DNA of 64,000 nucleotides, from NCBI RefSeq assembly GCF_041956535.1, contig NW_027192191.1:131702-195701 (forward strand). Reading direction: 5' to 3'. Shown here in pieces: positions 1-14,351 of this stretch. The DNA is from Calcarisporiella thermophila CBS 279.70 (taxonomy: Eukaryota > Calcarisporiellomycota). Under the pieces are notes generated by a model, which searched no databases, was not told the DNA's origin, and saw nothing but the letters and a program-made list of their open reading frames with translations. The position numbers and the translations under genes were made by a program. The first letter of the stretch is position 1, and the number at the start of each line of letters is the position of its first letter.

Positions 1-175
1 CAGCAGCGTCAAAAATAAAGAAACCTCTTCTATTCAGAGATGAGTGAATCCCTGCGTGAATCTTACAGTATATTATTTATTATACGTTCTCAAACCGCTC
101 GATTACATAAAGCTAATTATTGATATATAAAGAACACAAAATAAAATGAAGTCATCCTATGTTCTGAACGCTTAT

Positions 176-1237
176 TCACTCATCTTTCTCCTGGGCAGCA
201 TGGGTGTGTCTTTGCTTTGGGGTTGGACGCTGCGGGCGCCTCGGCTTGGATGGCTTGTCGTGCTCCGAAGGCGATTTCTGACCTTTCACGCTCGTTTTCT
301 GCTTACCTACACAGAGTTGGGTGTCTTTTCGTTCATTGAAGTAGTGTCGTCCATGTTCAGGGTCGAGTGCAAATTCGGGGATGGTGGGGTAGCCTGGATA
401 ATTGCACACAAACAGTTCTTTGCCGGCCATGCAAGATTGGGTGGGGCCTACAATGTTGACATCGGCGCAATTCTAACAAAGTGCATGATGAAGCAGATAT
501 AAATGGCTTATATTTTAAATGCTTATCCAGCGAGGCTTACCATATAATATTCACGATTGCCTACAGCATTAACCCCTGCGTAGTCAATAGAGAAGAGAGA
601 AAGAGCGTGAGGAGAAGGTTAATAAAAAAATTCAGATTGATTTTGGGATGATTAAAGTTTGCGAGACAACATACATGTCCATGCAAGTACCGCCTTGCCC
701 CCGGGAGCAGTAGCCGGGAGCGTCATCGTGTAATCATAGTTAAGAGGGCATTTTTCCATAACTGTGTTGAAAACTACAAAAGGAGTGTCACGACCGTTCA
801 CACGATACTTTAACGCAAATTGACAATGCCCTCCGCCATGGGTTGCAGAGCCACGAAGTTTGATAGTGAAAGGCTCGCCGGCTTTAAGGGTGACCTCGGC
901 GGGACCTTCGGGGAAGCCACGACATGGGAAGGGACGCTATGATTTAAAAAGGAATAAAAAAATTTTTAGATAAATCGCCCCTCCTTTTCGCAATTAATAT
1001 ACATACCCCTTGATTGGGATCCAGCGGCGCGTCATTGTCCCAATCCACCATATCGTGATCCTGATAGTACCTGCAGAGGGAATATGCGGCGATAATATGC
1101 AGCCTTTGTCTTGGTAAAAGGTAGGCATTGAATTATTACTTGCTATACTGGCTTCTCCGGGCAGGAGGGTTGGCCATCTCCATGTGCGCTGATGCGGATG
1201 CGACCAGCAAGAAAAGGGTAATAAGTTTCGAAATCAT
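176..1237 (-). CDS. Secreted lytic polysaccharide monooxygenase (AA11-like), five exons
   Basis: Copper enzyme that would cleave crystalline polysaccharide such as chitin outside the cell. Proposed exons on the minus strand: 1140-1237, 1007-1070, 675-936, 541-575 and 176-472 (251 residues). Exon 1 gives a signal peptide ending ASASA, after which the mature chain starts with His, as the LPMO copper site needs; it continues HMEMANPPARRSQYSK. Exon 3 carries CRGFPEGP and the second histidine region THGGGHCQFAL. Exons 4-5 give WTWVNAVGNREYYM followed by NCADVNIVG, a conserved LPMO disulfide region. All five exons join in frame with GT-AG introns of about 68-99 nt. The tail is Lys/Pro-rich; a possible GTAAGC donor lies near its start, so the C-terminus is less certain. 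The family assignment is sure at LPMO level; AA11 rather than another fungal class is inferred from the HGGGHCQ and CADVNIVG style. Confidence 0.85.
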
Positions 1238-4200
1238 GTATTGAAGAAAGAGAGTAATAAAACGAATGAATGAATGGGAAGGGCTCACTCAATGTCCAAG
1301 TAGGTTTGGTTAAGCTCAAGTCACTGATCAATTGTAATCAGACAAGCAAAAGATAAGGGGGTCTTTATATACCCCTCTGGATATCTCACATGATATCACG
1401 ATTATATCTTTGGTATTCTAAAGTTCGGCACCATTGTTCGTGGTGTTGGTTCAATTACTTCATCAATAGATCTTCGAGTACAGCCTTAATATATCCCCTC
1501 AGTCACTTTGTGTCCAAAAATGTAATTGAATTTCAAATTTTATTTGATAGTCCTACTTTTGGAATAAGCCAAGTGTGTATTCAATTTATAAGCGCTTTTA
1601 ATCATAGTTATTTTAATCATACATACACTTGATATATCTCAGATCTACCCGAGAGATGCGCTTTGAAATAAGCACGATGGTGTATTGTTTTGAGAGTTTC
1701 TATAATCCTTCATTCAACTTGGTCCTAAATTTCGGGACGTATCAAACTATAATCTACAAAAGATGAGGTAATCCATTTATTAGAGGAACCCATCATGTCT
1801 TATCCAGGTAAATGAATCTTCGCCAACTCAACCCCCAACAATATGATGCCCATGCCTGCTTATATCAGAATTTTTATCGGGATGATTGGGGGACTGAACA
1901 CTTCGAGATATAATATACATGAACCTAATAGGCAGGCGTTTTTTTTTTTTCGTTCCTACCTTTTATACAAATATCCCACAATTTTATACTGATTACACCT
2001 ATCTGGGAGAGGTGCAGAGCTATTATGCATTAACTATTACCGTGCAGTGACAATGTTATCATTTTTATCAAATCTATCATGATAATCTAGCTCTACTCAG
2101 ACCATACGTTTCCCCATATGGTTGTGCTGTAGACTCTACACTTTGTGTACCAAATAATCACTCTATCTTGACCAGGTAAATTTGGTTAATTTGAAACCGA
2201 CTAGTATCAAAAATTATTGTCTTGCATATTTTTTCGCTAAGATAAATGCCATAACTATTAGTTTTCTCATTATAGTTTTTTTTTATTCATTCATTATCCT
2301 TTCGCTGAAGAAATTGTTCTACATTCGTGTTAGTTTCCTTTACTTGAGCCATTCGACTAGTGAAATTGGAAAAGAATCTTTTTGTTTGCAAGCAACTCGA
2401 TTCGAATCACTATACTCTTCAAATATCATAGCATTTTATTACATACACTCCTTTTTGATCTCAAGGTGCAGCCTTGGGACATAGACCATGAAAATGGCTA
2501 CAGAATGCCCGAACAGTCAATTCCACGGCAGTGATATTAATATAATGTTTCTACAACACATTGTACCCGAGGATTGTTACTTCTAGCACGCAAATAGCCT
2601 CAAACAGCTGTCTTTTTTGAGTTCATTTACGTCCGCTACATGTGCCTAGGGGAGTTTACGATAGGATAGGCGGTTGTAATTGGAGAGATACGAAGAATTC
2701 TGAAGTCAGGGGGATATTTGGAGCTAGTCGAGACAGGTTTGCTGCGATAAGATGCTCAGCTGAAGTAGTCCCAATATTGGTTAAATTGTTTCTCTACAAC
2801 CGTAGACTATGCAATCCAGTGTGATGAGAAAGCGTTAAGGTAGTTCACGGGTGGAAGTCAGTGTGGCTTTATTGATTTGTTGTATTTAGTAGCTGTCATC
2901 ATACCTGCTCTGTTTCTCTTTAGTTTATAACACCTTATGAGCACGTGATATTCATCTGTCGTGGACTCGTCGAATTGGTGATTCCTTTAAGACTATCGGA
3001 ATGGAAGATATTCAATCGGTATCGGTATCATTCCCAGTGGGCAATTTATGCGGTGAAGAGGTAAAACGTAGATTAAATAATTGGATGCAGTTTCTAAATG
3101 CATTGAGGCTACATTTAACTCGAGTGATGTATATAAACGGTGAGGAATAGGATGAATCGCAACAGGAGATTTACCAAGAGCTGAGCGAGGAAGATATGCG
3201 AATTGATATGGCATGTACGTATGGAAAAAGGCCCCTTAGAGCAGAACCGGAGGTTGCGCAAGATGAGAGCATAGATACGCCCATGAGTAATCAAGATGAG
3301 CAGATAAGAGTACGAATAAATGATGCTTATACACCAAAATAGCTCTTTCACGTTAGTATATTATCAAATTAGAAGATATTTGTAAGAATGGAGCTAAGAG
3401 TAAAACAACTTGATCCTAGTCCCTCTGATGTTTGTTCATTGAACTAGTTTAGACCTTGTATCAATTACAATAGTTATATTTGTAATATTATTGCAAGTAG
3501 GTACCATTCTCGATTTGTTTCTGGCTGCTATTTTGCTCCTAGTTTTGTTTTGTCCTTATATTTGATATAATATAAATGATCAATGCAGGCAAAATTTGGG
3601 AATAACGCAAGCAACTCTACAAAAGTAGTATTTTAACTAAATTACAACTTCTCGAATGTTATAATAGAGAAAACTTTTGCACCCATGATCAATACTTCCA
3701 GTCTTTAATTTATTGCAGATGTGATATGTATCTTCCACGATCCACTCAACCTGTACGACACCTCTTTTGAATTGTACTTTTTATCATGCATTTCAATACA
3801 CTGAAAATAAATGAAATAAATCTCTACCTGAATTCTCACAGTAATTTGAGATCCCTATTATATTAATTTTGCTTTATACTTTCATAGAATATCACACATT
3901 CTACTCAATAAAAATTTTCCATATTAATCAATCGCTACCCAATAACCGGAGGTCACAATTTAAACATTGTCTATTTCTTGCTTTTATGAAGTTTATTCCA
4001 ATATTCTGGTGAAGACAAATTCTGGGGTTAGATTAATCTTTGTGTCTATTACAAAGTACACTAGCTGAAAACAAAGTTTTGTACTAGAGAAAAAGTAGAA
4101 AGTACAATAGGGGGAGGTATAAAAAGAATGTTTGAATCTAGGCATTAACATTCTATTTTTCCTCTTTTCCGCGATTTCACCTACAAATACTTGTTCCTGT

Positions 4201-4265
4201 ATATCCCTGCAGATCAACGAGGCGGTTATTGCCCCTAAAAAATTTAACCTTTGTAGATATTGAAA
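1238..4265. other. AT-rich intergenic region without a recognisable gene
   Basis: About 3 kb of AT-rich sequence between the LPMO start and the receptor gene. Short open frames exist on both strands (for example 2642-2824 plus and 3115-3351 minus), but none shows a domain, a signal peptide with a sensible mature chain, or exon joins to a neighbour. I see no tRNA, no transposase motif and no terminal repeats. It also contains the LPMO promoter. Confidence 0.5.
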
Positions 4266-5420
4266 ATGCAATTCTCAATCTCTGATGGAGAACTTGCGAT
4301 AAATTTCGCATCAGTCGCATCTGCGATAATTATAATGCTGCTGGTCGTTTTCCTTCGCTACACGCAACCCCAAGTCACGCAAAGCATTTCCTTTAGACTT
4401 AGTTTCTGGATCGGCCTCGCTGATGCACTCTACCGAATATTTTATATTTTGAGAGTTTCGCAAGATATTAACGAAGTTGTAATTCCCGGTAACCTCTGGC
4501 TTGCCAGGTTTATTTACTGGTCATTCTACTTTTTTCCCATGTGGTTTTCGCTTCTCACGGTGTGCATCGCGTTGGATCTACAAATATCGATATTTCACAA
4601 ACGTGTTGACATAGCGAAGTTGCAAAAGTGGTACCTTTTGATGTCCACTCTAGTAGCATTTGGTCTCTCGTCTCCAATGCTTTTTTGTGTAAAATGGGAA
4701 TATGATTCAGACAAAGTAAAACGCTTTATCTTATTTGATTTACTATATGAACTAAATTTTGTTATGGTACTTATACAATAGAGAAAACTTAGTAACAATT
4801 GGTCACACGATATTCATCTAGCCATGATTGTGATCTTTAACGTAGTAGTAATCGGCTGCATCCTGTACTCTTTCACTGTTATCTTTGCTTGCGTGATCCG
4901 AGTGTATCAAATGATATTCAAGGCAAAAAGAGATAAGGCCCTTCCTATAGAGGAGGACCGTACTAGAGAGCGCTTGCTCATGTTATCTGCAGTTCGGCTG
5001 CTCGGATACCCTCTAGTGCTCATCATAACTATGCCGGCGGAATGCATACTCTCTATTGTATATTATACCCGTACTCGCGAAACTTCCTTTGGAAATTCAG
5101 CCACTCGAGCGAAAGCAGTTTTAACTGGAATGCAAGGAGTCCTTAATCTAATCATCTTTTTGTTCAACCCAGCTTTCACAAGTGCTCTTAGCAACTTTTC
5201 TATATTTAAAAATACCAAATATTTCAGGCATTGGAATCAAACCGTCACCTATACCGCCTATATCGGGGATTACACTCATACACGGCCTAATGCAGAAAAC
5301 AAACAAACGAATGGACAGAATTATTCTCATGTTCGGGAGAATAAAATCTTGCCGAATCAGCATTTACTCGGCTCCAATTCACAGCTTAATAGCTCTTTGA
5401 TGCCCACATCAAAGAGCTAG
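4266..5420 (+). CDS. Git3/cAMP-receptor-like seven-transmembrane receptor, two exons
   Basis: Predicted plasma-membrane G-protein-coupled receptor of the fungal Git3 nutrient-sensing or Dictyostelium cAMP-receptor type. Exons 4266-4715 and 4782-5420. Seven hydrophobic segments are visible: an N-terminal helix, a second with WIGLADALYRIFYIL, a third with YFFPMWFSLLTVCIALDL, a fourth after LQKW, a fifth after NNWSHDIHLA, a sixth RLLGYPLVLIITMPAECIL and a seventh GVLNLIIFLFNPAF. A basic loop KAKRDKALP lies between helices 5 and 6, and the C-terminal tail is polar and Asn-rich. Read without splicing the frame meets a TAG at 4779-4781; removing 4716-4781 (66 nt, GTAAAA...CAATAG, with a CTAAA branch-like site) keeps the frame and gives a normal extracellular loop 2. 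The ATG at 4266 is the first Met in frame. Ligand and G protein are unknown. Confidence 0.75.
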
Positions 5421-7103
5421 TCAAAGCACAAGTCTTTATATGATATTATAAAAGCTATATAATACAATAAATAATAACATTGAAAGATATTTTATATTTA
5501 TTAAATTCTTGATGTACTAAAAACTTTTCATAATAGCTCTATAATTTGGTTTACTATGTTATACATTTTATATGAGACCTAAAATATATTTTTGCTACTT
5601 AGTAGAACCATTGTTTCCCTTTCAACATTTAATTGGGCATTCGCCTTTTTTAAATATTATTCGAATACTACAGTATACAAGTTTTGTGACAAAGCTGACA
5701 CACTATTGTTATAAATTAAAAACTAATTTTGTTATAAAAACTCTTTATTCAACAAGGAAATGGGGATGTACTCGCGCGAGATCAGTGAGACTCGTTGTTA
5801 TGCTCGCTACACTCAATCCCAGATAACGTGCAGTAACTTCTTTAAGCGATGTTCCCGAAACAGCTTTAACGATACACATTATTGATCTAAATATTAGTAT
5901 TATACAATGGAATTCTTACCACAGTTAAGTCTAATCAATTGTGGCTCTATATTGTTCTTTGGACTTTTTTCCATTAATAGAACATTTCACTAACAAATAC
6001 ACATTATTCCAACTCATTTACCCTATTTAGGCATCTAGCTCTGTCAAGGTTACAAAAGTGATGTTTCTTTTGTAGTTCTATATCTCTTGGATTCTTAACT
6101 TTACTACTAACGTCCTGTAAGACCGAATGAATTTCAAAATTGGTGGGCTACCCATAGTATTGTTTAAATATACATAGAAATTATTATCAACTGTATTGCA
6201 ATTAGTCACTACATGTCTTCCTGAAAATTTCTAACTTAACAGAACATAAGAGACATATATTATAAGCATTAGAGTGTCCAGTTTGGTTATTAGGGGGATG
6301 TGGCTTATTCTCCAGGACTGGTAGTAGAGGATGATACTATCTTGGGTATGTCCATACATGATGATATTAAGCAGATATATATATAAATGTATCTCATCTA
6401 AATAAATAAATACCCATTATATAATGCTCTTCGATAGATAGAGCAGGCAGAGAGAATTTCATTTGATGAGAATTTGTTGGATTTTTTTAATCTTTACCTA
6501 GAAGTTAAAGGTTGCAAGCAACAGACACTTATTTGTGATATGACGTACGGGTGTTTTTTAACTATTCATCAACCTTTTATTAATTGTCAATATACGTGAG
6601 TAGAAGTTTTATTATCCTTCTTCAAATTCAATGACCCTATTGTAAATATGCTATTGCAAAAATATAATGACTTCTATTACTTCTCCTTAATTTTCAACTA
6701 CTTCTTCGTGGCCCCTGTAACCTATATGATATGTTTTAAAGATTGCAAATTCAGGTTAACGAGATAATATTAACGCGAAAATATTTAATTAATGAATTTT
6801 TACACCCATATGGTTTATAGATATCAGTAATTCTCTCGTTTATCTTGCTATCTGGTAAGCAAAACATACCTTTATGGTTTTTGTTTTTTGTGCGCATCAA
6901 ACAGATCACTTAAAGTTTGCTTTTACCACATGCTACTTTTTCGTCTAAATTCGCTTCTCAGATAATGTTCCCATTCATAATTGAATCGTACCTGGCCAAT
7001 CAGGACTGGGCAGAGTAATAAATTCAAAACGATTTAAGAATCATAACAAAGCGGAACAAAGAACAGGCAAGACAATCTCCATTCTTTTCACAATTACATT
7101 AAA
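5421..7103. other. AT-rich intergenic region, nothing recognised
   Basis: Roughly 1.7 kb of AT-rich DNA after the receptor gene. The short frame at 5572-5826 has no coding features. No repeat family, RNA gene or mobile-element motif is visible. The last few hundred bases should contain the promoter of the esterase gene. Confidence 0.5.
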
Positions 7104-9054
7104 ATGAAAAAAGACGAAGATTTTTATCTTAATATCTACCAGCGCAATTCTACGTTGAATTCGGAACATTCACCACAGCTTACACCTTCTTTCATATCAT
7201 CGGGCCCTCTAAATCCTTTATCATCTGGTGTAGAAGATTCTACGCGATTCGAGTCATTACCCATTGTTGACCAGTCACCATCACCCTCATTCCTCAAACG
7301 ACGGCGACAAGTCATGGCATCTTCACCAAAAGTATGGGCCATCATCGTTGCATTAGGAATTGTATTCTTGTTTCTCTTCGGTCATCGAAAATTGACTCGT
7401 ATTGAGTTGATGAACGTTGGCCTTGAGGGTGAGGAGAGGGAGATGGGAAAGGAGAACAATATGGTTCTACAGGAAGATGAGACGGCATCTGCAGTGGAAG
7501 ATGCATGGACTGCTGCTAATAAGGATTGCGATGCGATAGATTGGAATAATTTGTAAGTAGTTTTTGCCTTTTACTTTTTGGTTGTGGTTCTAATTTACTG
7601 ATTATATATTTTGTGTTCCATTAGCATTGACAATTATAAATTGCGAGAAATTCAATCGCCACAAGCATTCCTCGCGATTGGTGGCAAGATAATGTCGCAA
7701 AAAATTGTGGAAATTGGGACTCCAGGAACGGCCTGCGTTATCGTCGCTGTAAGTCTGTTATATACGATCTCTCTATTTTCTTACTCAACCATCTTGCAAT
7801 ATTGGCTAGCTTCCAAAGATCAAAGAGACACCCGAAAATTGGCCTTATGCAAAGGTAGCGGGCATGCCTGCCGATAGCGTAATGGTTGTAGCCCGCAGTC
7901 CGCATGTCATTTATCCAATGGACACTATGCCTGTTAACGAACACGATACAATTTTCAGCGCATCTGGACTCTTCCTAGATGTTGGTGACTATACGTTTGA
8001 AATTGACATTGAATATCGCAATTATGCATGGAACGCTGAGCCCGACACCTCCCCTGTTCCGAACTATACCCCCGAACGGGTTTCGCTTCCAACGGTATTG
8101 CGTGCATCTCCTGCTATCTCCAGCCCTGACATCAAACTCCCTGAGCGTCCTATTTGCAGAGCTGGCTCTAATTTAAGTGGACGCTGGATTAAAAAGGAGC
8201 GCTATCGAGAACAATATCCGAATGATTTTTGGGGCATAGCCACCAACTGGGGAGGCCCACTCCGAAACACTGACGAGTATGGCTTCGTATTCAAGCCTGA
8301 TCGATGCACCCTTGAATATTTTACCCCTCACGGCGCTTTTGAATGCTTCAAAGGTCGCACTCTACATGTCTATGGTGATTCAAACTCTCGCAGATTCCTC
8401 AAAGCTCTTTCAAGCGGGAATACCTGGTGTGAATCGGGTGGTCTGTGTGACTGTGATGATACGCATGAGGACGACGTCGATGACACTAGAGGTTGGGCTA
8501 GAAATCCGGATATTCCTCTGAGTCTAGGAATGCAACACCAAGTTGAGGAGGCTGGCCAAGCCTACTTCCACTTTCTCGGCGGCTTATTACATCAAGTAAC
8601 CCCGTGGCCTGGTTTATTCATGACAGACCCCCCCCGGTCGCAAATTTTACCGAATGCTGATCTCGTGTTAATCGGAACGGGCAATTGGGATACCGCCTTT
8701 ACACGATTCGAGAATTACGATGGGATCTTGGGCCAGTTTTTCGCATCGGTACGGAAGAGCTATCCAGACACGCCCATTATTCTACGAATGCCGCAGCCTT
8801 TCTGCTGCACGTCAGTCCCACAACGGTACTGGACGCGTATGCGAGTGGACCAGTTTAAAGAATTAATCCTACAACGAGCTAAAGAGTTCAACGTCACCGT
8901 GTGGGATGTATCCGTGCTAGGTCGCCGAAAAGACTTGTATGACTCAACTACCTGTGATAATAGAGGCAATCATGCTCGAGCATCGATTATTCGAATGGAG
9001 AATCAGCTGCTTTTCAATACAGTATGTGGAAGTTCGCGATCCAAGTTTTTTTAG
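7104..9054 (+). CDS. NXPE/PC-esterase-like type II membrane protein, three exons
   Basis: Predicted Golgi or cell-surface acyl-esterase/acyltransferase-like protein of the GDSL/SGNH PC-esterase superfamily (NXPE, TBL and Cas1 relatives, which act on acylated glycans). Exons 7104-7552, 7625-7748 and 7810-9054 give 605 residues. A polar cytosolic N-terminus of about 75 residues ends in RRR, followed by one membrane helix near residues 76-93, so a type II topology. The lumenal part has CRAGSNLSGRWIK, then the block CTLEYFTPHGAFECFKGRTL leading into GDSNSRR, the nucleophile-serine motif. Later come a GTGNWDTAF block and a C-terminal CDNRGNH that may supply the Asp/His pair. Acidic stretch DCDDTHEDDVDD follows the serine block. 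The substrate is unknown. Both introns are GT-AG and preserve the frame. Confidence 0.8.
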
Positions 9055-9359
9055 GCGAATCGTTTTATACATAATTATTGTTATTTAATACCTTTGATAC
9101 TTTTTTTGGATTAATCTGGTTGACCTGTAAATAGCGTTGCTTGTAGTTTTTTTTTTTTTTTTTGTTTTTTTGAGAAACACATACCTTTATTATAGACAAT
9201 AAAATCGAAAATAAGGACAATGACCTATGCCACAGGGCAAGCTCTAATGAATTAAACTATATGTCGACAGGCTCGAGTTTCGGTGGATAGAGTCCAACGC
9301 TCTAATTTTATAGTTCTGTTACGAACTCGATAGGCATGCTACATATTATCCCATCTAAA

Positions 9360-9590
9360 TTATTCATGATAATAGTAGGGGTTTGGTGATTGACCCATTT
9401 CTAGCTCAGCGATGAAGTCAAAACTCAGCTTTGGGCAAACCGCCTTTTTGCTGTGCTCTTCGTAAGATTCGACGTCTAGTCTACGCTCGAACTCATGGTG
9501 GCTTTCCATATGCTGTTCACTAGGGACTCCTTGCGCCGCAAGAAAAAATGTCAGGCAAAAGAGAAGATTGGCCAACTTGCTAGGAAACAT
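9360..9590 (-). CDS. Small secreted protein (76 aa), unknown function
   Basis: Single-exon reading frame with a clear signal peptide: MFPSKLANLL followed by a hydrophobic core and a likely cleavage after AAQG. The mature chain of about 55 residues is acidic and His-rich and has a single Cys, so no disulfide-knit effector fold is expected; it ends in NPYYYHE. A TATATA element lies about 41-46 nt upstream of the ATG (9631-9636), which supports a real promoter. No family is recognised. It lies just downstream of DAHP synthase on the same strand but there is no sign of shared function. Confidence 0.55.
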   Translation of the reverse strand: MFPSKLANLLFCLTFFLAAQGVPSEQHMESHHEFERRLDVESYEEHSKKAVCPKLSFDFIAELEMGQSPNPYYYHE

Positions 9591-9630
9591 TGTTGTTTGC
9601 GATGGAATTCCTCATGCGGATTTCCCAACT

Positions 9631-9636
9631 TATATA
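9631..9636 (-). promoter_or_regulatory. TATA box of the small secreted protein gene
   Basis: TATATA (palindromic core, within GGATATATAAG on the minus strand) about 41-46 nt upstream of the ATG at 9590. Position and sequence fit a TATA element of a highly expressed short gene; not proven. Confidence 0.4.
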
Positions 9637-9824
9637 TCCAGAACTTGAACAAAATTTGATCTCTATCATTGATAAAGTTATATTTGATATGGGTAAACAC
9701 ATGAATAAAACTAAATTTTTTAAAAAGATCAAAAAAAAAAGATATATCAATTAGATGAGAGAGATATTTTTTAACTTATTTTTTCCTCTCTACTCGTATC
9801 AAGTATCAATTTTTTCACCTCCAA

Positions 9825-11637
9825 TTACATCCATCCAAATCCAGACCTCTCCCTCTCGTAGTGCCGGGCTATCATGAAGGCCATATCCAAACTCTGCTCG
9901 TAGTTCAAGCGCGGATCACAATAGGTTTGGTAGTTTGCTGACAGGTCCGCGTCAGACAACTCCATTGATCCGCCCACGCATTCGGTGACACTATCTCCGG
10001 TCAGCTCAAAGTGAACACCATTGAGTTTCGAGCCACAGTCTTTATGGATTCGGAAGGCCTTGCTTAGTTCCTGGATAATATCTTCGAAATGGCGCGTCTT
10101 CACACCTTGTGTCGAGTTTTTAGTGCTAAAAGTTTTTGTTTGAGAAACAGAGTGAGAATTCAATACCCTAATGGGCCATTAACGGTTGGATGCAAATACT
10201 CACTTTCCGTGCATAGGATCACATACCCACACCACTTTATGGCCTGAAGCTTGCACTGCTTTAATATGACCTGGTAAATACTTTTCGATCAATCCCGCAC
10301 CATAACGTGTGATCAGAGTAATTTTGCCAATCTCTTTGCGCGGATTAAGCTTATCAAGTAGCGAGGGCAGCTCTTCCGGCTCCATGCTAGGACCCACCTT
10401 GATTCCAATTGGGTTCTCAATCCCTCTAAAATATTCGACGTGGGCCCCTTCAAGCTGACGAGTGCGATCCCCAATCCAGAGGAAATGTGCGCCAGTGTTG
10501 TAATAGCGGACGTCTTCGCCACCCACTGTGGACCCGTCTTTGTGTTTATGGCTGCTGCTTTCGTCCGAGGGTGCGGGCAGTAATCTCGTTAGAGCTTGCT
10601 CATACTCAAGAAGTAGTCCTTCATGCGACATAAACATGTCTACAGTGTTAAGAGGATTGTTGGACGCATTCGCATCTGCCCCGATAGTCTTCATGAAATC
10701 AAGCGCATCAAGCAAGCGATCCACAATTGCCTGATACTCTTTGCGCAACGAAGAGGAACGAACGTGCGCCAAATTCCAGGCGGCCGGGTCGTGGAGATCG
10801 GCGAATCCAGCGTTAAGGAGTGCGCGAACATAGTTTAATGTTGCGGCCGAATGGAAATAGGCGAGCGTAAGTCGATTGGGATCAGGGTTGCGGTCGTTGG
10901 GGTCGTATCCATTGACGTTATCTCCTCTGTAGGTCTCAATTATAAATATCTGGGCTTCCACCTAAATATATGATATATGATAGGCCCATACCTAAAGGAT
11001 AGAATCTCCTTTCCTTCAAACATCTCAGTTGGCTTAGACCGAGGCTTCGCATATTGTCCAGCCATTCGGGCAATACGCACCACCGGGGTGCGCGCACCCC
11101 AGATAACCACAAGGGACATTTGCAACATGACCTTGAGTTTGTTTTCAATGGGTTCCTAGTGGATGAAAGTTTAAAAACATAAATAAAGCCATTATTCATG
11201 ACATTAGATGCTAATGGAATTAAATTGCAAACCTGTGAACAGTATTCGAAAAGCTCTGCGCAGTCACCACCTTGCAAAAGGAACGCCTTCCCAAGGGCCA
11301 CATCTCTGAGTTGTTTTCTTAACTTGTGGATCTGCGATGAGATCAGCAAAAGCATTAAATCCCTAAATTCGAAGAATTAATTCAAGCGTGAACATCAAAC
11401 CTCTCCGGGGCAAACCAATGGCGGCAAATGGTGTAGTTTTCTCAGTGCCTTTTTAAATTCATCTTGATTTTCGTAAGCAACTTCCTGCCGAATGGGTTTC
11501 GTCTGCCAAGTTGAAGGTGACCAGGCTTCTCCAGAGTTCTCATGGAGCTCAGGAACTGTCACCTTCCCATCCACGAGCGAGACCTCTCGCCTTTCCTCTG
11601 CGCTTGTCCCGATGTTTTCTAATGTATCTTTACTCAT
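9825..11637 (-). CDS. Class II 3-deoxy-D-arabino-heptulosonate 7-phosphate (DAHP) synthase, five exons
   Basis: First enzyme of the shikimate pathway: condenses phosphoenolpyruvate and erythrose 4-phosphate to DAHP, feeding aromatic amino acid synthesis in the cytosol. Exons: 11401-11637, 11233-11331, 10992-11155, 10204-10926, 9825-10125 (507 residues). Class II hallmarks in order: WSPSTWQTKPIRQE, LPPLVCPGE, GKAFLLQGGDCAE, VVIWGARTPVVRIARMAGQYAKPRSKP, RGDNVNGYD, then HVEYFRGIENPIGIKVGPSM, KITLITRYGAG, WVCDPMHGNT and the C-terminal SGFGWM. A Ser/His/Lys-rich insert (SDESSSHKHKDGS) sits in the middle of exon 4. The join into RGDNVNGYD uses the acceptor CTACAG at 10927. Class II enzymes are typical of plants, many bacteria and many filamentous fungi, and unlike the class I ARO3/ARO4 of yeast. 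All joins keep the frame. Confidence 0.93.
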
Positions 11638-11639
11638 AA

Positions 11640-12223
11640 TGGTGCTGCAACACTTGAATGTTCCCGGAAGGTGCAGTAAAATAGAAGTCCGAGTCGCTAA
11701 CTAAAATTATTTTATCTTGTATCGAAAATTATACCACTATACTCATCGCATAACTCGCACTGCGCCATATCGGTTACCTAATAAAGGTAATCACAGCCTT
11801 AATAACACAACTTTGGGATGAACTCAATCACCATCCATAATATATTATAAAATAAGGCCCGTGCCAACCAAGAGGATGGATGTAAGGGCTCTTTTCACTT
11901 CCCCTCCCTATTCGCCCACCTTGCTTAAATATGGTTTTTTCCGCCTCGTCATTCACTCCTTTTCTAGCCACACTTGATGACACCCATATAGTATTTGCTT
12001 CAATAATCGTTATTCTCTCGAGAATCCGACTTTCAAAAAAAAGTCTAAAATATTCTTTCGTGAAGCCTTACGTGTTGCTGATGGGGTTATAGGCTGAGAG
12101 AATTGCAAATCTGTATGCCAAGTCTATCTGGTTCGTTTCGATAATACGAATTTTATCAAGAATAAAATCAATATCAAAATACTTAATTTTATTTGTAATC
12201 TTTTATTTTTGGGAACAAATCAA
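11640..12223. other. Intergenic region between DAHP synthase start and MAPK stop
   Basis: About 580 bases holding the DAHP synthase promoter and the MAPK 3' end. A pyrimidine-rich stretch with several CTTTT and CACTCCTTTT blocks lies at 11890-11970. No gene is seen. Confidence 0.4.

Positions 12224-14351
<2,128 letters not shown>

Noticed and set aside
2642-2824. Short frame in the AT-rich left region as a transposon remnant
   Set aside because: No transposase or reverse-transcriptase motif, no flanking repeats; too short to judge.
4779-4781. Receptor gene as a pseudogene with a premature TAG
   Set aside because: A 66-nt GT-AG intron with a branch-like site removes the stop and leaves an intact seven-helix protein.
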